Notes under the pieces: model-generated
What the model was told of the DNA's origin: nothing
The model's input: the letters and a program-made list of their open reading frames with translations, nothing else
Database searches by the model: none
Made by a program: the position numbers and the translations under genes
In this document: in pieces, positions 24,776 to 34,317 of the stretch
How the letters are laid out: each line of letters starts with the position of its first letter
Numbering within the stretch: position 1 is the first letter of the stretch
Assembly: GCA_002842095.1 (NCBI GenBank)
Contig: PHCB01000003.1
Coordinates: 62,001 to 126,000 of the forward strand
Direction of reading: 5' to 3'
Length of the DNA: 64,000 nucleotides
From: a candidate division BRC1 bacterium HGW-BRC1-1
Lineage (GTDB): Bacteria; Sumerlaeota; Sumerlaeia; Sumerlaeales; Sumerlaeaceae

Positions 24776-25834
24776 GTGACTGCGCCCGCTCCATCGGTGG
24801 CGCCAGTGGATGCCGGCAACGGCGCGCCATTGCTTGCTCTGAACGATCTGCGCACGTATTTCCATACCGACGAAGGCATCGCCAGGGCGGTTGATGGCGT
24901 TACGCTCGCCATGAAGGCGGGCGAAACCCTTGGCGTGGTGGGCGAGTCCGGTAGTGGCAAGTCGGTTATGTCCCTCTCCATTTTGCGGCTGATAGCATCG
25001 CCGCCGGGGCGCATCGAGGAGGGGAGCGCCATCTCCTATCGGGGCACCGACCTGCTGGCCCTCAGCGAGCGCGAAATGCGTAGCATTCGCGGCAACCGCA
25101 TCAGCATGATATTTCAGGAACCGATGACGTCGCTGAACCCCGTCTTCACCGTGGGCTATCAGGTGGCAGAGGTTTTCGAGGTTCATCAACGTCTGGGCCG
25201 GCGCGAAGCGTGGTCCGAGGCGGTGCGAATGCTGGAACTGGTTCGGATTCCCAGCCCCGTCAAGCGCGCCCACGATTACCCCCACCAGATGAGCGGGGGG
25301 ATGCGCCAGCGCGTTATGATCGCCATGGCGCTGGCCTGCAACCCCGACCTGCTGATTGCCGATGAACCGACCACCGCCCTGGATGTGACCGTGCAGGCGC
25401 AGATCCTGAACCTGATGGACGAACTGAAGGCCACCCACGGTTCCTCGGTGCTGTTGATCACCCACGATCTCGGCGTTATTGCCGAGACCTGCGACAGGGT
25501 TTGCGTCATGTACGCCGGTCAGATCGTCGAGCACGCCCCGGTTACAACGCTGTTTGACCACCCGCGGCACCCTTACACCCACGGCTTATTGAGAAGCATC
25601 CCCAGAATAGATGACATCCGGGGGCAGAAAAGTCTTTACTCCATCGACGGAAGTGTTCCTGATCCAACAGTATTTCCGACGGGATGCAGGTTTCATCCCC
25701 GCTGCCCCCTGGCAACGGACGAATGCAAACAGGCAATCCCACCGCCCTTTGAAGTTTCACCCGATCACACGGTCCGCTGCTTCCACTGGAAGGAGATCGG
25801 GCCACCAAACGAATATCAATCGGACGGTGTGTAA
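24776..25834 (+). CDS. Oligopeptide/dipeptide ABC transporter ATP-binding protein (OppD/DppD type)
   Basis: 352 residues, GTG start. Walker A GESGSGKS is at 56-63, the signature is MSGGMRQR and Walker B LLIADEPT; the C-terminal 60 residues form the oligo/HPY extension with the Cys-rich segment [10 protein letters not shown] characteristic of Opp/Dpp ATPases. In the usual arrangement it pairs with OppF and two permeases plus a binding protein. None of these is in the window, so it is an orphan here; the partner genes must lie elsewhere. It is 14 bp after the Nfu gene. Confidence 0.9.
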   Translation: MTAPAPSVAPVDAGNGAPLLALNDLRTYFHTDEGIARAVDGVTLAMKAGETLGVVGESGSGKSVMSLSILRLIASPPGRIEEGSAISYRGTDLLALSEREMRSIRGNRISMIFQEPMTSLNPVFTVGYQVAEVFEVHQRLGRREAWSEAVRMLELVRIPSPVKRAHDYPHQMSGGMRQRVMIAMALACNPDLLIADEPTTALDVTVQAQILNLMDELKATHGSSVLLITHDLGVIAETCDRVCVMYAGQIVEHAPVTTLFDHPRHPYTHGLLRSIPRIDDIRGQKSLYSIDGSVPDPTVFPTGCRFHPRCPLATDECKQAIPPPFEVSPDHTVRCFHWKEIGPPNEYQSDGV

Positions 25835-25920
25835 CCCTATCCCATGCTTTGTTGTTTAAATCTTCAGGAATTCTCCATCGGGATGGGGCAAGCACAGAAT
25901 TCAGTACCCAAGGTAAACCC

Positions 25921-27291
25921 ATGAAAGCTTGGTTAGTCGTTCTTGCCGGAGCCGTGTTGACGGCCATGGTAACTCTTCCCCGCCCCCCCGAGGCGCAGCG
26001 TGCTGCCCTTATTTCCCCCGGGCCCAGCCAGACGCTTGCGTCGCTTGAGGTGCAGCGCATCTCATCCTCGCAGGGATTTGCGGCGCGCTCGCCCATTTCC
26101 GCCTTCTCTTCGGCCCACAAGCCGTTGGACGGTATCCGGATCTGCATTGATCCCGGCCACGGCGGCCAAGCCATGTCTAAAACCCACTACACCGGTGGCA
26201 CCATTGGTGTCGCTACAGGCCAGACCGAAGGCGACGTGAACCTGCGCGTCTCGCTCTGCTTGAAGCATTATCTCGAGGCAGCCGGCGCGACGGTTATTAT
26301 GACGCGTCTCAGCGATCAACGCTGTCAGGACGATTGCAACAAGACCCCCGAACTGGACTTCCGCAGCCGTCTGGCAAACGTGAAAAACGCCGATCTGTTC
26401 ATCAGCGTTCATCATAATGAAGCCTCCAATTCCTCGGCCAATCACGCCGTGATGTTCTATCCTGGCGGCATGGCAAGCGCCGTTTCTCTGGCAGACAACG
26501 TTGGCTCGGCCGTTGGCAAATACATGGGCCTCGAGTTCATCGGTTCCAAGCCGGGTGACTACCGTGTGCTCGACGGCATTCGCATGCCGGGCATTATCGT
26601 CGAGGCGAGCTTCATGAGCAACCACGCGGAAGATCAGCGTCTGGCCTCCATCGCCTACAACAAACTTGAAGCCAAGGCCATCGCCACGGGCATTCTGAAT
26701 TACGTGAAACTGACCAAGGGTCGGCAGGTGGACTTCAACGCCATCTTCGCCCCCATCGACGAGAACGCAGGCACGGCCCAGGCCATCGCCGACGCATCCT
26801 TCGTGCGCAAGCAGGTCATCGAGCGCCGCTCTTTGTTCGGCGTGCAGTATGAAGAAGTCACCTACGACGCCGCCGGCAAGGTCATCGCCAGCCGCCAGGT
26901 GGGTGGCAGCAGCCTTTCGAGCCGCGTAAGCAAGGGCAAGACCACCGTGGCGAAGTCGTCGAGCAAGAAGTCGTCGAGCAAGAAAGTGGCTTCCGTGTCC
27001 AAGTCGAGCAAGTCGGTTTCGTCTTCGTCAAAATCGTCGAAGTCTTCGAAATCGGATGAAAAGAAATCGACCGCCAAGAGCAGTTCCAAATCCTCCGGAT
27101 CGAGCAAATCTTCATCCTCCAGCAAGAGCACCGCGAAATCCTCGTCGTCCTCCAGCAAGAGTAGCTCAAGTGCTTCAGCCTCGAAATCTTCGTCGGGCAA
27201 ATCAGGCGTGGTAATCAAACAAGTCTCGACACCCGTGCTTAAAATTAAAAGCCCCGACAGCAAAAAAGAAGTCGCTTCCTCGAAGAAGTAA
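25921..27291 (+). CDS. N-acetylmuramoyl-L-alanine amidase (Amidase_3) with Ser/Lys-rich tail
   Basis: 456 residues from ATG 25921; the earlier in-frame codons add 24 residues before the signal peptide (MKAWLVVLAGAVLTAMV). The zinc amidase domain (about 72-270) shows the ligands H80 in DPGHGG, E103 in QTEGDVNL and H164 in SVHHN, and the catalytic Glu in IIVEASFMSN. It cleaves the amide bond between MurNAc and the stem peptide in the cell wall. Residues about 340-445 are almost only Ser and Lys with Ala/Val, a low-complexity cationic tail that could bind anionic cell-wall or DNA surfaces; no SPOR or LysM domain replaces it. An intrinsic terminator follows. Confidence 0.9.
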   Translation: MKAWLVVLAGAVLTAMVTLPRPPEAQRAALISPGPSQTLASLEVQRISSSQGFAARSPISAFSSAHKPLDGIRICIDPGHGGQAMSKTHYTGGTIGVATGQTEGDVNLRVSLCLKHYLEAAGATVIMTRLSDQRCQDDCNKTPELDFRSRLANVKNADLFISVHHNEASNSSANHAVMFYPGGMASAVSLADNVGSAVGKYMGLEFIGSKPGDYRVLDGIRMPGIIVEASFMSNHAEDQRLASIAYNKLEAKAIATGILNYVKLTKGRQVDFNAIFAPIDENAGTAQAIADASFVRKQVIERRSLFGVQYEEVTYDAAGKVIASRQVGGSSLSSRVSKGKTTVAKSSSKKSSSKKVASVSKSSKSVSSSSKSSKSSKSDEKKSTAKSSSKSSGSSKSSSSSKSTAKSSSSSSKSSSSASASKSSSGKSGVVIKQVSTPVLKIKSPDSKKEVASSKK

Positions 27292-27309
27292 CTCGGTTGC
27301 AGCAAATTT

Positions 27310-27349
27310 AAAGCCCTGACCATCCAAGTGATGGATCAGGGCTTTTTTT
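27310..27349 (+). terminator. Intrinsic terminator after the amidase gene
   Basis: AAAGCCCTGACCATC and GATGGATCAGGGCTTT pair with one bulge around a short loop, followed by seven T. Good intrinsic terminator for the plus strand. Confidence 0.85.
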
Positions 27350-27375
27350 GTTGAGCAGGGGTTGCGTGCGGTTTG

Positions 27376-27406
27376 GATTTTCCCGGGGTTCGCCCCTGCG
27401 AAAATC
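27376..27406. terminator. Hairpin at the 3' end of the FAD oxidoreductase gene
   Basis: Outer arms GATTTTC and GAAAATC enclose GGGG-TTCG-CCCC. It starts 5 bp beyond the stop of the minus-strand gene. There is no T-run on that strand, so termination activity is uncertain. Confidence 0.4.
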
Positions 27407-27410
27407 TCTG

Positions 27411-28991
27411 TTACAATGCCCTCAGTTCCGGCCAGTTACGTTCGATACCCTGTGCGTCGACCAATGCCTGGAAGTCCGCCAGCAGGGCTGGTTGTTCCCG
27501 CACGGCCTGCGGTTCCACGCCGCGGTCCAGCGCGAAGGCCGCTAATAAACCCGCCGCCTCGCCGATGTTCCATTCCACGGGATGCAACCGGTAACAGCCG
27601 TTGGTCAGGTGGGTCGAGCCGATGTTCTTGCACGCTGGCAGCAGGTTCTTTACGCGCACGGGCACCAGCGCGCCCAGCGGAATCTGGAACGGATGGGCGG
27701 AAAGATCGATGTAGTTATTCCCCGCCGTGGACGGGTGAAGGTCGATGCGGTACGCGCCCACACCCACACTGTCTTCAAACTGCGTGGCCGGTTTGCCACC
27801 CAGCGCATCTTTTCCCACGTGGTTTTCCGTAACCGTGAACATGGCCTTGATGCGTCGCGCCTCGCGCACATACACCGCTTTCGCCATGCCATCCTTTGTG
27901 CCCAGCAGGTCGCCGCGCAGGAACAAGCCGGGGTAACCCGTGCCGCCGTCGTGGCGGGGGGCCTCCGTCTGCATCCAGTAAAACAGCGCCATGGACAACT
28001 CGCGCGATTCCTCCAGATAAACGGCGACCTCGTCCTCGGGCCGGTCGATAATGTTGTTTTCCCAGTAGTCATTCTGCGGCCAGTTGACTATCGTCGCATC
28101 GAACGGCATCGTGCCGGGCTCGTGATTCGCCGCGCAGACTATCTGGCGGTAAAGCCACATGGAGAACTCGCCCTTCGCCGCCAGCATGTTCACCGTCACG
28201 GAATTCAAAACCGGGCTCATGCGCTTCCAACTCACCAGCGGGCCGCCCCATTCGGGCGTGAGCTGGGGCACGTAGTCGCGCCACTTTTCATAATTCTTGG
28301 GCCGGTCGATCACGCGGTTGCTTCCCTCGTCGTTCGACATGGCGAAACACCAGGTGATACCCTGCACGTTGTCGGGCTGGGCCGGGCCCTCCACGGCGTT
28401 GGCCTCACCGGTGTCGTCGCGGCTTTCGGCGCCGCTCACATATTCCACATCGGCCATGGCCAGCAGATCGCCCAGTTCCGTCGCATCGATAATCATGGGC
28501 GCGGTCAGTTCATGGGTTTCGCCCGTCGCCAGATCGCGGAAGGTGATACTCGTCACACGATCGCCCTCGCTGGTGGCCGACAGCGGCCTCCATTGCAGGC
28601 GCACATCCAGCCGCCCCGCGGAGATGTGCGGAGCCAGCATCGCCTCGATCACCGCCAGCGCCACACGCGGTTCATGGCAAAGGGCCGATACCGCACCCGC
28701 CCCCGGATTCAAATACTGTTCCGCCCGTGCCGCCGCGGTGAGCGAATAATGATCGCTGTAGTACCGGCGCACCAGATCGCGAAACCGCCGGTAACGCGCG
28801 GTGCACCCAAACTTCTCGATCCACGGATGCTCGTCGGGAGGCACCGCCTGGCTGGTAAGCTGCCCGCCCACCCAGTCGGTTTCCTCAGTCATCAGGACGC
28901 GCTTGCCCATGGAAGCCGCTGCCATGGCCGCAGCGCAACCCCCCGTGCCGCCACCCACTATAAGAACTTCCACGTTAAACTTGACCGACAT
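27411..28991 (-). CDS. FAD-dependent oxidoreductase (FAD_oxidored, PF12831-like)
   Basis: 526 residues. The N-terminal Rossmann FAD site is VLIVGGGTGGCAAAMAAA (9-26), followed by MTEETDWVGGQLTSQAVP, a strong signature of this family, common in Lentisphaerae, Planctomycetes and Sumerlaeota genomes. Near the end LLPACKNIGSTHLTNGCYRLHPVEWNIG closes the FAD site. The reaction is unknown; many relatives are near sugar-catabolism genes. GAGGTG just before the ATG is the ribosome binding site. A second, longer open frame exists on the opposite strand but shows no motif. Confidence 0.9.
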   Translation of the reverse strand: MSVKFNVEVLIVGGGTGGCAAAMAAASMGKRVLMTEETDWVGGQLTSQAVPPDEHPWIEKFGCTARYRRFRDLVRRYYSDHYSLTAAARAEQYLNPGAGAVSALCHEPRVALAVIEAMLAPHISAGRLDVRLQWRPLSATSEGDRVTSITFRDLATGETHELTAPMIIDATELGDLLAMADVEYVSGAESRDDTGEANAVEGPAQPDNVQGITWCFAMSNDEGSNRVIDRPKNYEKWRDYVPQLTPEWGGPLVSWKRMSPVLNSVTVNMLAAKGEFSMWLYRQIVCAANHEPGTMPFDATIVNWPQNDYWENNIIDRPEDEVAVYLEESRELSMALFYWMQTEAPRHDGGTGYPGLFLRGDLLGTKDGMAKAVYVREARRIKAMFTVTENHVGKDALGGKPATQFEDSVGVGAYRIDLHPSTAGNNYIDLSAHPFQIPLGALVPVRVKNLLPACKNIGSTHLTNGCYRLHPVEWNIGEAAGLLAAFALDRGVEPQAVREQPALLADFQALVDAQGIERNWPELRAL

Positions 28992-29297
28992 TTACGCACC
29001 TCAACTCAATTTTCGCGGATTCATGACCGCCTCAACGGCCAAGCGCAACCCATTCTTGCGTTCAATCGAAGCCCATGTTTTTCAATCGGAGCAACGCGTC
29101 CATCCAGTCCATAAAGTCCATGTCGTCCATAACGTCCATCCCCACCCCCAATTGGGCAAATCACGACATTGTAGTTCAAATCGACTATTTCGTCCGGAAC
29201 CATCCAATTTTCCATCATCCCGGAAGTAGTGTTTTGTCAGCACCTGCTAACATTATTACCAGAGACTAACATTGCGACGCTCGCACCAAGGTGAAAC
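28992..29297. other. 306-bp divergent intergenic region
   Basis: Separates the divergent oxidoreductase and dehydrogenase genes. Apart from the 9-bp array at 29099-29143 it has no gene and no promoter I can place with confidence. Confidence 0.4.
29099..29143. repeat. 9-bp tandem repeat, GTCCATNNN (five perfect units)
   Basis: Five back-to-back units GTCCAT plus three variable bases: CCA, AAA, GTC, AAC, CCC. On the minus strand the unit reads NNNATGGAC, as in the array at 41404-41448. The six-base core is unchanged in all units while the other three positions vary. Confidence 0.85.
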
Positions 29298-30314
29298 ATG
29301 AACGTATCTGAGGTTGTTTTTGACGGCGGCACCGCTGAATTGCGGCCGGGCGAACTGCCCGACCTCCCTCCGCGGCACGTCCGCGTGCGCGTGAAATTCA
29401 GCGCCATCAGCGCCGGCACGGAACTCGGCATGAAGCACGCCTCGGGCGAGAAGCAGTTGCTCATCAGGCCGGGCTATCAGGCCTGCGGCGTTGTTGAAGC
29501 CATTGCCCCCGATTGCGAATTGGACCTCGCCCCCGGCGATTGGGTGGCATGTTACGGCGCGCCTTATACCCACCATGCCGCGCTGCTCAATGTGCCGCGC
29601 AATCTGGTGGCCAAACTGCCCGCCGGTGTGAAACCGATGCACGCCGCCTTTGGCGCGCTGGGCACCATCGCGCTCCACGCCTTCCGAGTGGCCCATCTTT
29701 CCCTTGGTGAAACCGCAGCCGTGGTGGGCCTTGGTGCCCTCGGAAACATCACCGCCCAGCTTTGCGCCGCTGCGGGTTGCCGCACCGCGACGCTCGACCA
29801 CCTCGAAACCCGCCGCGCCGCCGCCATGGCTTGCGGCCTGTCAGTTTCGGCCGACATGGATGCCCTGCGGGCCGAGGTTGGGCGCATCTCCGACGGTGCC
29901 GGTGCCGACGCCATTTTTCTGGCCGTGGGCAACGCCAGCGAAGAGCTACTGACCGACGCCGTGAACCTCCTCTGCCATCGTGGACGTGTGGTGCTCGTCG
30001 GCACGGGCACACCGGCGCTGCCCCGCGAGCCGATGTTCTCGAAGGAAGCCACCATCGTGGTCAGCCGCGCAGGAGGGCCGGGGCGCTACGACCCAACCTA
30101 CGAAGCCGGGGGCGTGGATTATCCCCACGGGCTCGTGCGCTGGACCGAGGGGCGCAACCTTGCGGAATTCGTCCGACTGCTGGATCGCGGCGCCGTGGCC
30201 ATCGAGCCGCTCATCAGCGACGTGATGCCCCCCTCCGAGGCGGCCAACGCTTACGAACTTCTGATTTCTGAACCCGAAAAACATGTGGGAGTCGTCTTCG
30301 CATGGCCCGATTGA
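29298..30314 (+). CDS. Medium-chain zinc-type dehydrogenase (alcohol/polyol dehydrogenase-like)
   Basis: 338 residues. It has the MDR two-domain layout: catalytic domain with FSAISAGTELGMKHASGEK and LAPGDWVACYGAPYTHHA, and a Rossmann domain with AVVGLGALGNITAQL (about 146-160). The usual zinc-binding Cys of the active site (GxGC) is not evident, placing it near bacteriochlorophyllide- or crotonyl-reductase-like branches of unknown substrate. The next gene, a metal-binding lipoprotein, starts 12 bp before its stop. Confidence 0.8.
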   Translation: MNVSEVVFDGGTAELRPGELPDLPPRHVRVRVKFSAISAGTELGMKHASGEKQLLIRPGYQACGVVEAIAPDCELDLAPGDWVACYGAPYTHHAALLNVPRNLVAKLPAGVKPMHAAFGALGTIALHAFRVAHLSLGETAAVVGLGALGNITAQLCAAAGCRTATLDHLETRRAAAMACGLSVSADMDALRAEVGRISDGAGADAIFLAVGNASEELLTDAVNLLCHRGRVVLVGTGTPALPREPMFSKEATIVVSRAGGPGRYDPTYEAGGVDYPHGLVRWTEGRNLAEFVRLLDRGAVAIEPLISDVMPPSEAANAYELLISEPEKHVGVVFAWPD

Positions 30315-31255
30315 TTCTGCGCTGGACCATCGGTCTCCTGATCGCTGCCACCGGCATCACCGGCTGCAAACCCCATCAGGGTCCGCCCCCGCGCCAGCCG
30401 GGTGAAAAGCTCAATGTGGTGGCCACCACCGGCATGATAGCCGACGCGGCCAACGCCGTGGGCGGAGACTTTGTGAAGGTGACCGGTCTCATGCGGCCCG
30501 GCGTGGATCCGCACATGTACAAACCCTCCGAGGGCGACGTGCGGCGTCTGGCCGAGGCGAATGTGGTGATGTACAACGGCCTTCACCTGGAGGCGCGACT
30601 GGGCGACGTGCTCGAGCGCATGGGCGACCGCATCAAGACCGTCGCCGTGGGCGATGCCATTCCCGCGGATCGTCTCATCGAACCGCCCGATGGTGGACAG
30701 GCTCACGATCCGCACATCTGGTTCGACGTGGATCTCTGGGGCCTCGTGGTGGGACGCGTGCAGGAAACACTGATGGAAGCGATCCCCGAACACGCCGACG
30801 AGATTCGCGCCCAGGGCGAGGCCTACCGCGCCAAACTGGCGGAGCTGGACCAATACACCCGCGAAAAAATTGCCACCATCCCCCGCGAGAAACGCGTCCT
30901 CATCTCAGCCCACGACGCATTCTTTTATTTCAGCCGCGCTTACGATATCGAGGTGCGCGGGCTTCAAGGCATAAATACCGCCGCCGAAGCGGGCGCCCGC
31001 GATGTGGATGACCTCGCGGCCTTCATCGCCGGGCAGCGTATCCCCGCCATCTTCGTCGAGACGTCCGTTCCCAAACGCAACATCGAGGCGGTCATCGAAG
31101 CGGTGCGCGCCCGCGGCCATGAAATCCACATTGGTGGAGAACTGTTTTCCGATTCCATGGGCGCTGTCGGCACCACCGAGGGAACCTACCTCGGCATGGT
31201 GCGGCACAACGTGGACACCATCACACAAGCACTTGCGGGAGGAACCGCGCATTGA
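30302..31255 (+). CDS. Metal ABC transporter substrate-binding lipoprotein (ZnuA/TroA family)
   Basis: 317 residues. The signal peptide ends with a lipobox and C22 (GITGC), so the protein should be lipid-anchored. It has the cluster A-I fold with candidate metal ligands H71 (VDPHMYKP), H138 (HDPHIWFD), a His in the SAHDAF segment and the Asp of LFSDSMG, the pattern of Mn/Zn-binding TroA and PsaA proteins. It captures Mn, Zn or Fe outside the inner membrane and hands it to the permeases encoded downstream. It is the first gene of a four-gene operon (30302-34317) with each gene touching or overlapping the next. Confidence 0.93.
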   Translation: MARLILRWTIGLLIAATGITGCKPHQGPPPRQPGEKLNVVATTGMIADAANAVGGDFVKVTGLMRPGVDPHMYKPSEGDVRRLAEANVVMYNGLHLEARLGDVLERMGDRIKTVAVGDAIPADRLIEPPDGGQAHDPHIWFDVDLWGLVVGRVQETLMEAIPEHADEIRAQGEAYRAKLAELDQYTREKIATIPREKRVLISAHDAFFYFSRAYDIEVRGLQGINTAAEAGARDVDDLAAFIAGQRIPAIFVETSVPKRNIEAVIEAVRARGHEIHIGGELFSDSMGAVGTTEGTYLGMVRHNVDTITQALAGGTAH

Positions 31256-32055
31256 GTCTCACGCCCCCAAACCCCAACCTGGCCATCGAAATTAACGATC
31301 TAACCGTGGCGTATCACGAAAAACCCGTCCTTTGGGACGTCGACCTTCATGTTCCCGCAGGCGTGTTGATGGCCATCGTCGGCCCCAACGGTGCCGGCAA
31401 AAGCACGCTCATCAAGGCGGCTCTCGGACTTGTGAAAGCCGCAGCGGGCGATGTGCTCATCTTCGGGCGCCCCTATCCCGAGCAACGCCGCCGGGTGGCT
31501 TACGTGCCCCAGCGCGGGTCGGTCGATTGGGATTTCCCCACTACGGTGATAGACGTGGTAACCATGGGCCGCTACGGTGCGCTGGGCTGGCTCAAGCGCC
31601 CCGGTGCCCGCGAGCACGCCGAAGCCATGGCTGCGCTGGAGCAGCTTGGCATGCAGGATTTCGCCGACCGCCAGATCAGCCAGTTGTCCGGCGGCCAGCA
31701 GCAGCGGGTCTTTCTCGCCCGGGCGTTGTCGCAACAGGCCGATGTTTACTTCATGGACGAGCCCCTGCAGGGGGTCGACGCCACCACCGAACACGCCATC
31801 ATGCAACTACTGCGCTCGCTCCGCTCGCAGGGAAAAACCGTGGTCGTGGTGCATCATGATCTGGAAACCGTCGAGGAATATTTCGACTGGGTGACGATGC
31901 TCAACGTCCGCCGCATCGCGTCCGGGCCGGTGTCCGAGGTGTTCACGCGCGCCAACCTGCGCATCGCCTACGGCGGCCGGTCGGCCCTGGGTGCCGAGGC
32001 GCTGGAGCGCGACGAAATCCGCGACGCGAAACCCGCCGCGCCGATCGTGCCGTGA
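31252..32055 (+). CDS. Metal ABC transporter ATP-binding protein (ZnuC/TroB family)
   Basis: 267 residues, TTG start overlapping the previous stop by 4 bp. Walker [10 protein letters not shown] is at 44-52, the signature [15 protein letters not shown] follows, and Walker [24 protein letters not shown] is the typical Q-loop region of Mn/Zn/Fe importers. The protein drives import through the two permeases encoded next. Length is usual for the family. Confidence 0.95.
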   Translation: MSLTPPNPNLAIEINDLTVAYHEKPVLWDVDLHVPAGVLMAIVGPNGAGKSTLIKAALGLVKAAAGDVLIFGRPYPEQRRRVAYVPQRGSVDWDFPTTVIDVVTMGRYGALGWLKRPGAREHAEAMAALEQLGMQDFADRQISQLSGGQQQRVFLARALSQQADVYFMDEPLQGVDATTEHAIMQLLRSLRSQGKTVVVVHHDLETVEEYFDWVTMLNVRRIASGPVSEVFTRANLRIAYGGRSALGAEALERDEIRDAKPAAPIVP

Positions 32056-32068
32056 CGGAAAATCCACG

Positions 32069-33208
32069 ATGATTTTCGGCTTAAACCATACACTCCTCAC
32101 CGTCGCCTTCGGCAGCGCATCACTGGGTGCGGTGGCCGGTGCCCTCGGATGCTTCGCCGTGCTGCGCCGCCAGAGCCTGCTGGGCGACGCGGTCAGTCAC
32201 GCCGCCCTGCCCGGCATCGCCCTCGCTTTCATTCTCACGCAAAGCAAAGAGCCCCTCACCCTTTTTCTGGGCGCCCTCATCGCGGGCTGCCTCGGTGCCA
32301 TCGTTGTGATGAACGTCGTCGCCACCACGCGCGTCAAATCCGACTCCGCTCTGGGGATCGTCCTCTCGGTGTTTTTCGGCGCGGGTCTTGTGCTGCTCAC
32401 CTTCAGTCAACGCCAGCCGGGTGCCAGCCAGGCCGGGCTCGATCGTTTCCTGTTTGGTCAGGCCGCCACGCTGCTCAACCGTGATCTCTGGTTCATGGCC
32501 ATCGCGGGAGCGGTGGTGCTGACAACACTGGTCGTATTCTGGAAAGAGTTCAAACTTCTCGCCTTCGACCCGGTCTATGCATCCAGCCTCGGTTTTCCGG
32601 TGCGCGCTCTCGAAGTCCTTCTCACGGCCCTCATCGTGGCCGCCATTGTGCTGGGCTTGCAAACCGTCGGCGTTGTGTTGATGAGCGCTCTCGTTGTGGC
32701 CCCCGCCGCGGCGGCCCGGCAATGGACCAACCGCCTCAGCACGATGGTTGTCCTCGGTGCCGTTGCGGGTGCGGTGGCCGGCGTGCTGGGCGCCCTCACC
32801 AGCAGCACCTTCGAGCGCGTACCCGCCGGACCCGCCATCGTCCTTTTTGCCGCCGTTATTACGATCTTCTCGTTTCTCTTCGCTCCCGGCCGGGGGCTTG
32901 TGTGGCAAACCATCAACATGCGAAGTCGACACAAAAGCCTGCGGGCCGATGCGCTGCTGGTCAACATGCTCGACATGGAAGAGCAACACGCCCACGACAA
33001 CCCCGAGCACGCTCACTCCACCCGCGCCCTGAAAGCGGCGGCGTCCGTAACCGGAGCCTTCGACGTGAGAGGCTCGCTGGAAAACCTGAACCGTCGTGGA
33101 CTGGTAACCAAACTGCCCGATGACCGCTGGAAACTGAGCACCACCGGCACGGAGCACGCATCCGAACTGACCCGCGGAGAGAACATCGGAGGTACGCCCA
33201 CGTCATGA
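32069..33208 (+). CDS. Metal ABC transporter permease 1 (ABC-3 family) with C-terminal winged-helix-like tail
   Basis: 379 residues from ATG 32069, 13 bp after the ATPase; the longer frame from 31991 is not needed. Residues 1-280 are an ABC-3 permease with about eight to nine helices and the conserved cytoplasmic SLLGDAVSHAALPG near 37-50. Unusual: about 100 further residues follow, with a His/Asp/Glu cluster (MEEQHAHDNPEHAHS, 303-317) and a segment RRGLVTKLPDDRWKLSTTG (342-360) that has the pattern of a winged-helix recognition helix and wing. In ordinary ABC-3 permeases the chain ends soon after the last helix. Function of the tail is inferred, not shown. Confidence 0.92.
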   Translation: MIFGLNHTLLTVAFGSASLGAVAGALGCFAVLRRQSLLGDAVSHAALPGIALAFILTQSKEPLTLFLGALIAGCLGAIVVMNVVATTRVKSDSALGIVLSVFFGAGLVLLTFSQRQPGASQAGLDRFLFGQAATLLNRDLWFMAIAGAVVLTTLVVFWKEFKLLAFDPVYASSLGFPVRALEVLLTALIVAAIVLGLQTVGVVLMSALVVAPAAAARQWTNRLSTMVVLGAVAGAVAGVLGALTSSTFERVPAGPAIVLFAAVITIFSFLFAPGRGLVWQTINMRSRHKSLRADALLVNMLDMEEQHAHDNPEHAHSTRALKAAASVTGAFDVRGSLENLNRRGLVTKLPDDRWKLSTTGTEHASELTRGENIGGTPTS

Positions 33209-34317
33209 CATCCATGCAACTCGAAATCATGCTCATCGCCGCCGTAAGCGCGGTGGCTTGCGCCCTGCCGGGAGTATTTCTGGTGCTGCGCCGCATGGCC
33301 CTCATGAGCGACGCCATCAGCCACGTGGTGCTTCTCGGCATCATCGTCGCCTTCTTCTTCACCGGCGACCTCTCCTCGCCCTGGCTGCTCGTGGGCGCCA
33401 CCGCCACGGGCGTGCTGACGGTGTTTCTGGTGGAGATGGTTACCGCCACGCGCCTCGTGAAGGAGGACGCCGCCATTGGCCTCGTCTTCCCCGCACTGTT
33501 CAGCATCGCTGTCATTCTGGTGTCGCGCTATGCGGGCAACGTCCACATCGACACCGACGCCGTTCTCATGGGCGAGCTGGCTTTTGCCCCGTTCGATCGC
33601 GTGGTCGTGGGCGGCTACGACATCGGCTCGCGGTCGCTGGTGAAGATGGTCATCATCCTCGCGCTGAACGCGAGCCTGTTGCTCGTCTTCTACAAGGAAC
33701 TGAAGATAGCCACCTTCGATCCGCTGCTTGCGGTCAGCCTCGGTTTCCCCGTGGCGGCGCTGCACTACGGACTCATGACACTGGTCAGCGTAACCGCCGT
33801 GGGCGCGTTCGACGCCGTGGGAAGCGTGCTGGTGGTGGGCCTGATGGTTGGCCCCGCGGCGACGGCGTATCTGCTTACCGACCGCCTGAGCCGCATGATC
33901 ATGTGGAGCGCGGGCATCGGCGTGGTGGCCGCTGTGGGTGGGTACTGGCTGGCGTATCTGATGGATGCGAGCATCGCGGGATGCATCACCACCATGCTGG
34001 GCATCATTTTTGGAGCCGCTCACATTGGCGCACCGGACCGGGGCATCATCGCCATGGCCCGCCGCCGTGCCCGTCAGCGTGTGGAATTCGCGCAGCGCAT
34101 GCTGGTCATCCACCTGTTCAACCACGAAGACAGCCCCGAAGCCGCCACGGAAAACCGCGTCGATCACCTCGGCGAACACCTCCGCTGGCGCGCCGGCCAC
34201 ATCGAACGCATCGTAGACTCCGCCCGCCGCAGAAAGCTGATTCAGGAACAAAACGGCTCCCTGACCCTGACCGACGAAGGCCGCACCGTGGCGAAGGAAT
34301 CGCTACAGTTCAGCTGA
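33205..34317 (+). CDS. Metal ABC transporter permease 2 (ABC-3 family) with C-terminal winged-helix-like tail
   Basis: 370 residues, start overlapping the previous stop by 4 bp. Residues 1-275 are a second ABC-3 permease (LMSDAISHVVLLG near 33-45). From about 290 the chain turns hydrophilic and contains IHLFNHED, then HLRWRAGHIERIVDSARRRK followed by LIQEQNGSLTLTDEGRTVA, which has the helix-wing layout of DtxR/MarR-type DNA-binding domains. Together with the first permease this gives two different permeases with related tails in one transporter. The tail might sense metal or bind DNA or a partner; this is inference. Confidence 0.92.
   Translation: MTSMQLEIMLIAAVSAVACALPGVFLVLRRMALMSDAISHVVLLGIIVAFFFTGDLSSPWLLVGATATGVLTVFLVEMVTATRLVKEDAAIGLVFPALFSIAVILVSRYAGNVHIDTDAVLMGELAFAPFDRVVVGGYDIGSRSLVKMVIILALNASLLLVFYKELKIATFDPLLAVSLGFPVAALHYGLMTLVSVTAVGAFDAVGSVLVVGLMVGPAATAYLLTDRLSRMIMWSAGIGVVAAVGGYWLAYLMDASIAGCITTMLGIIFGAAHIGAPDRGIIAMARRRARQRVEFAQRMLVIHLFNHEDSPEAATENRVDHLGEHLRWRAGHIERIVDSARRRKLIQEQNGSLTLTDEGRTVAKESLQFS

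Noticed and set aside
26862-27323. Acidic, Leu/Asp/Glu-rich minus-strand frame
   Set aside because: It is the complement of the Ser/Lys-rich tail of the amidase gene.
27582-29114. 510-codon plus-strand frame opposite the FAD oxidoreductase
   Set aside because: A shadow frame: His/Arg-rich and motif-free, while the minus frame has the full FAD signature.
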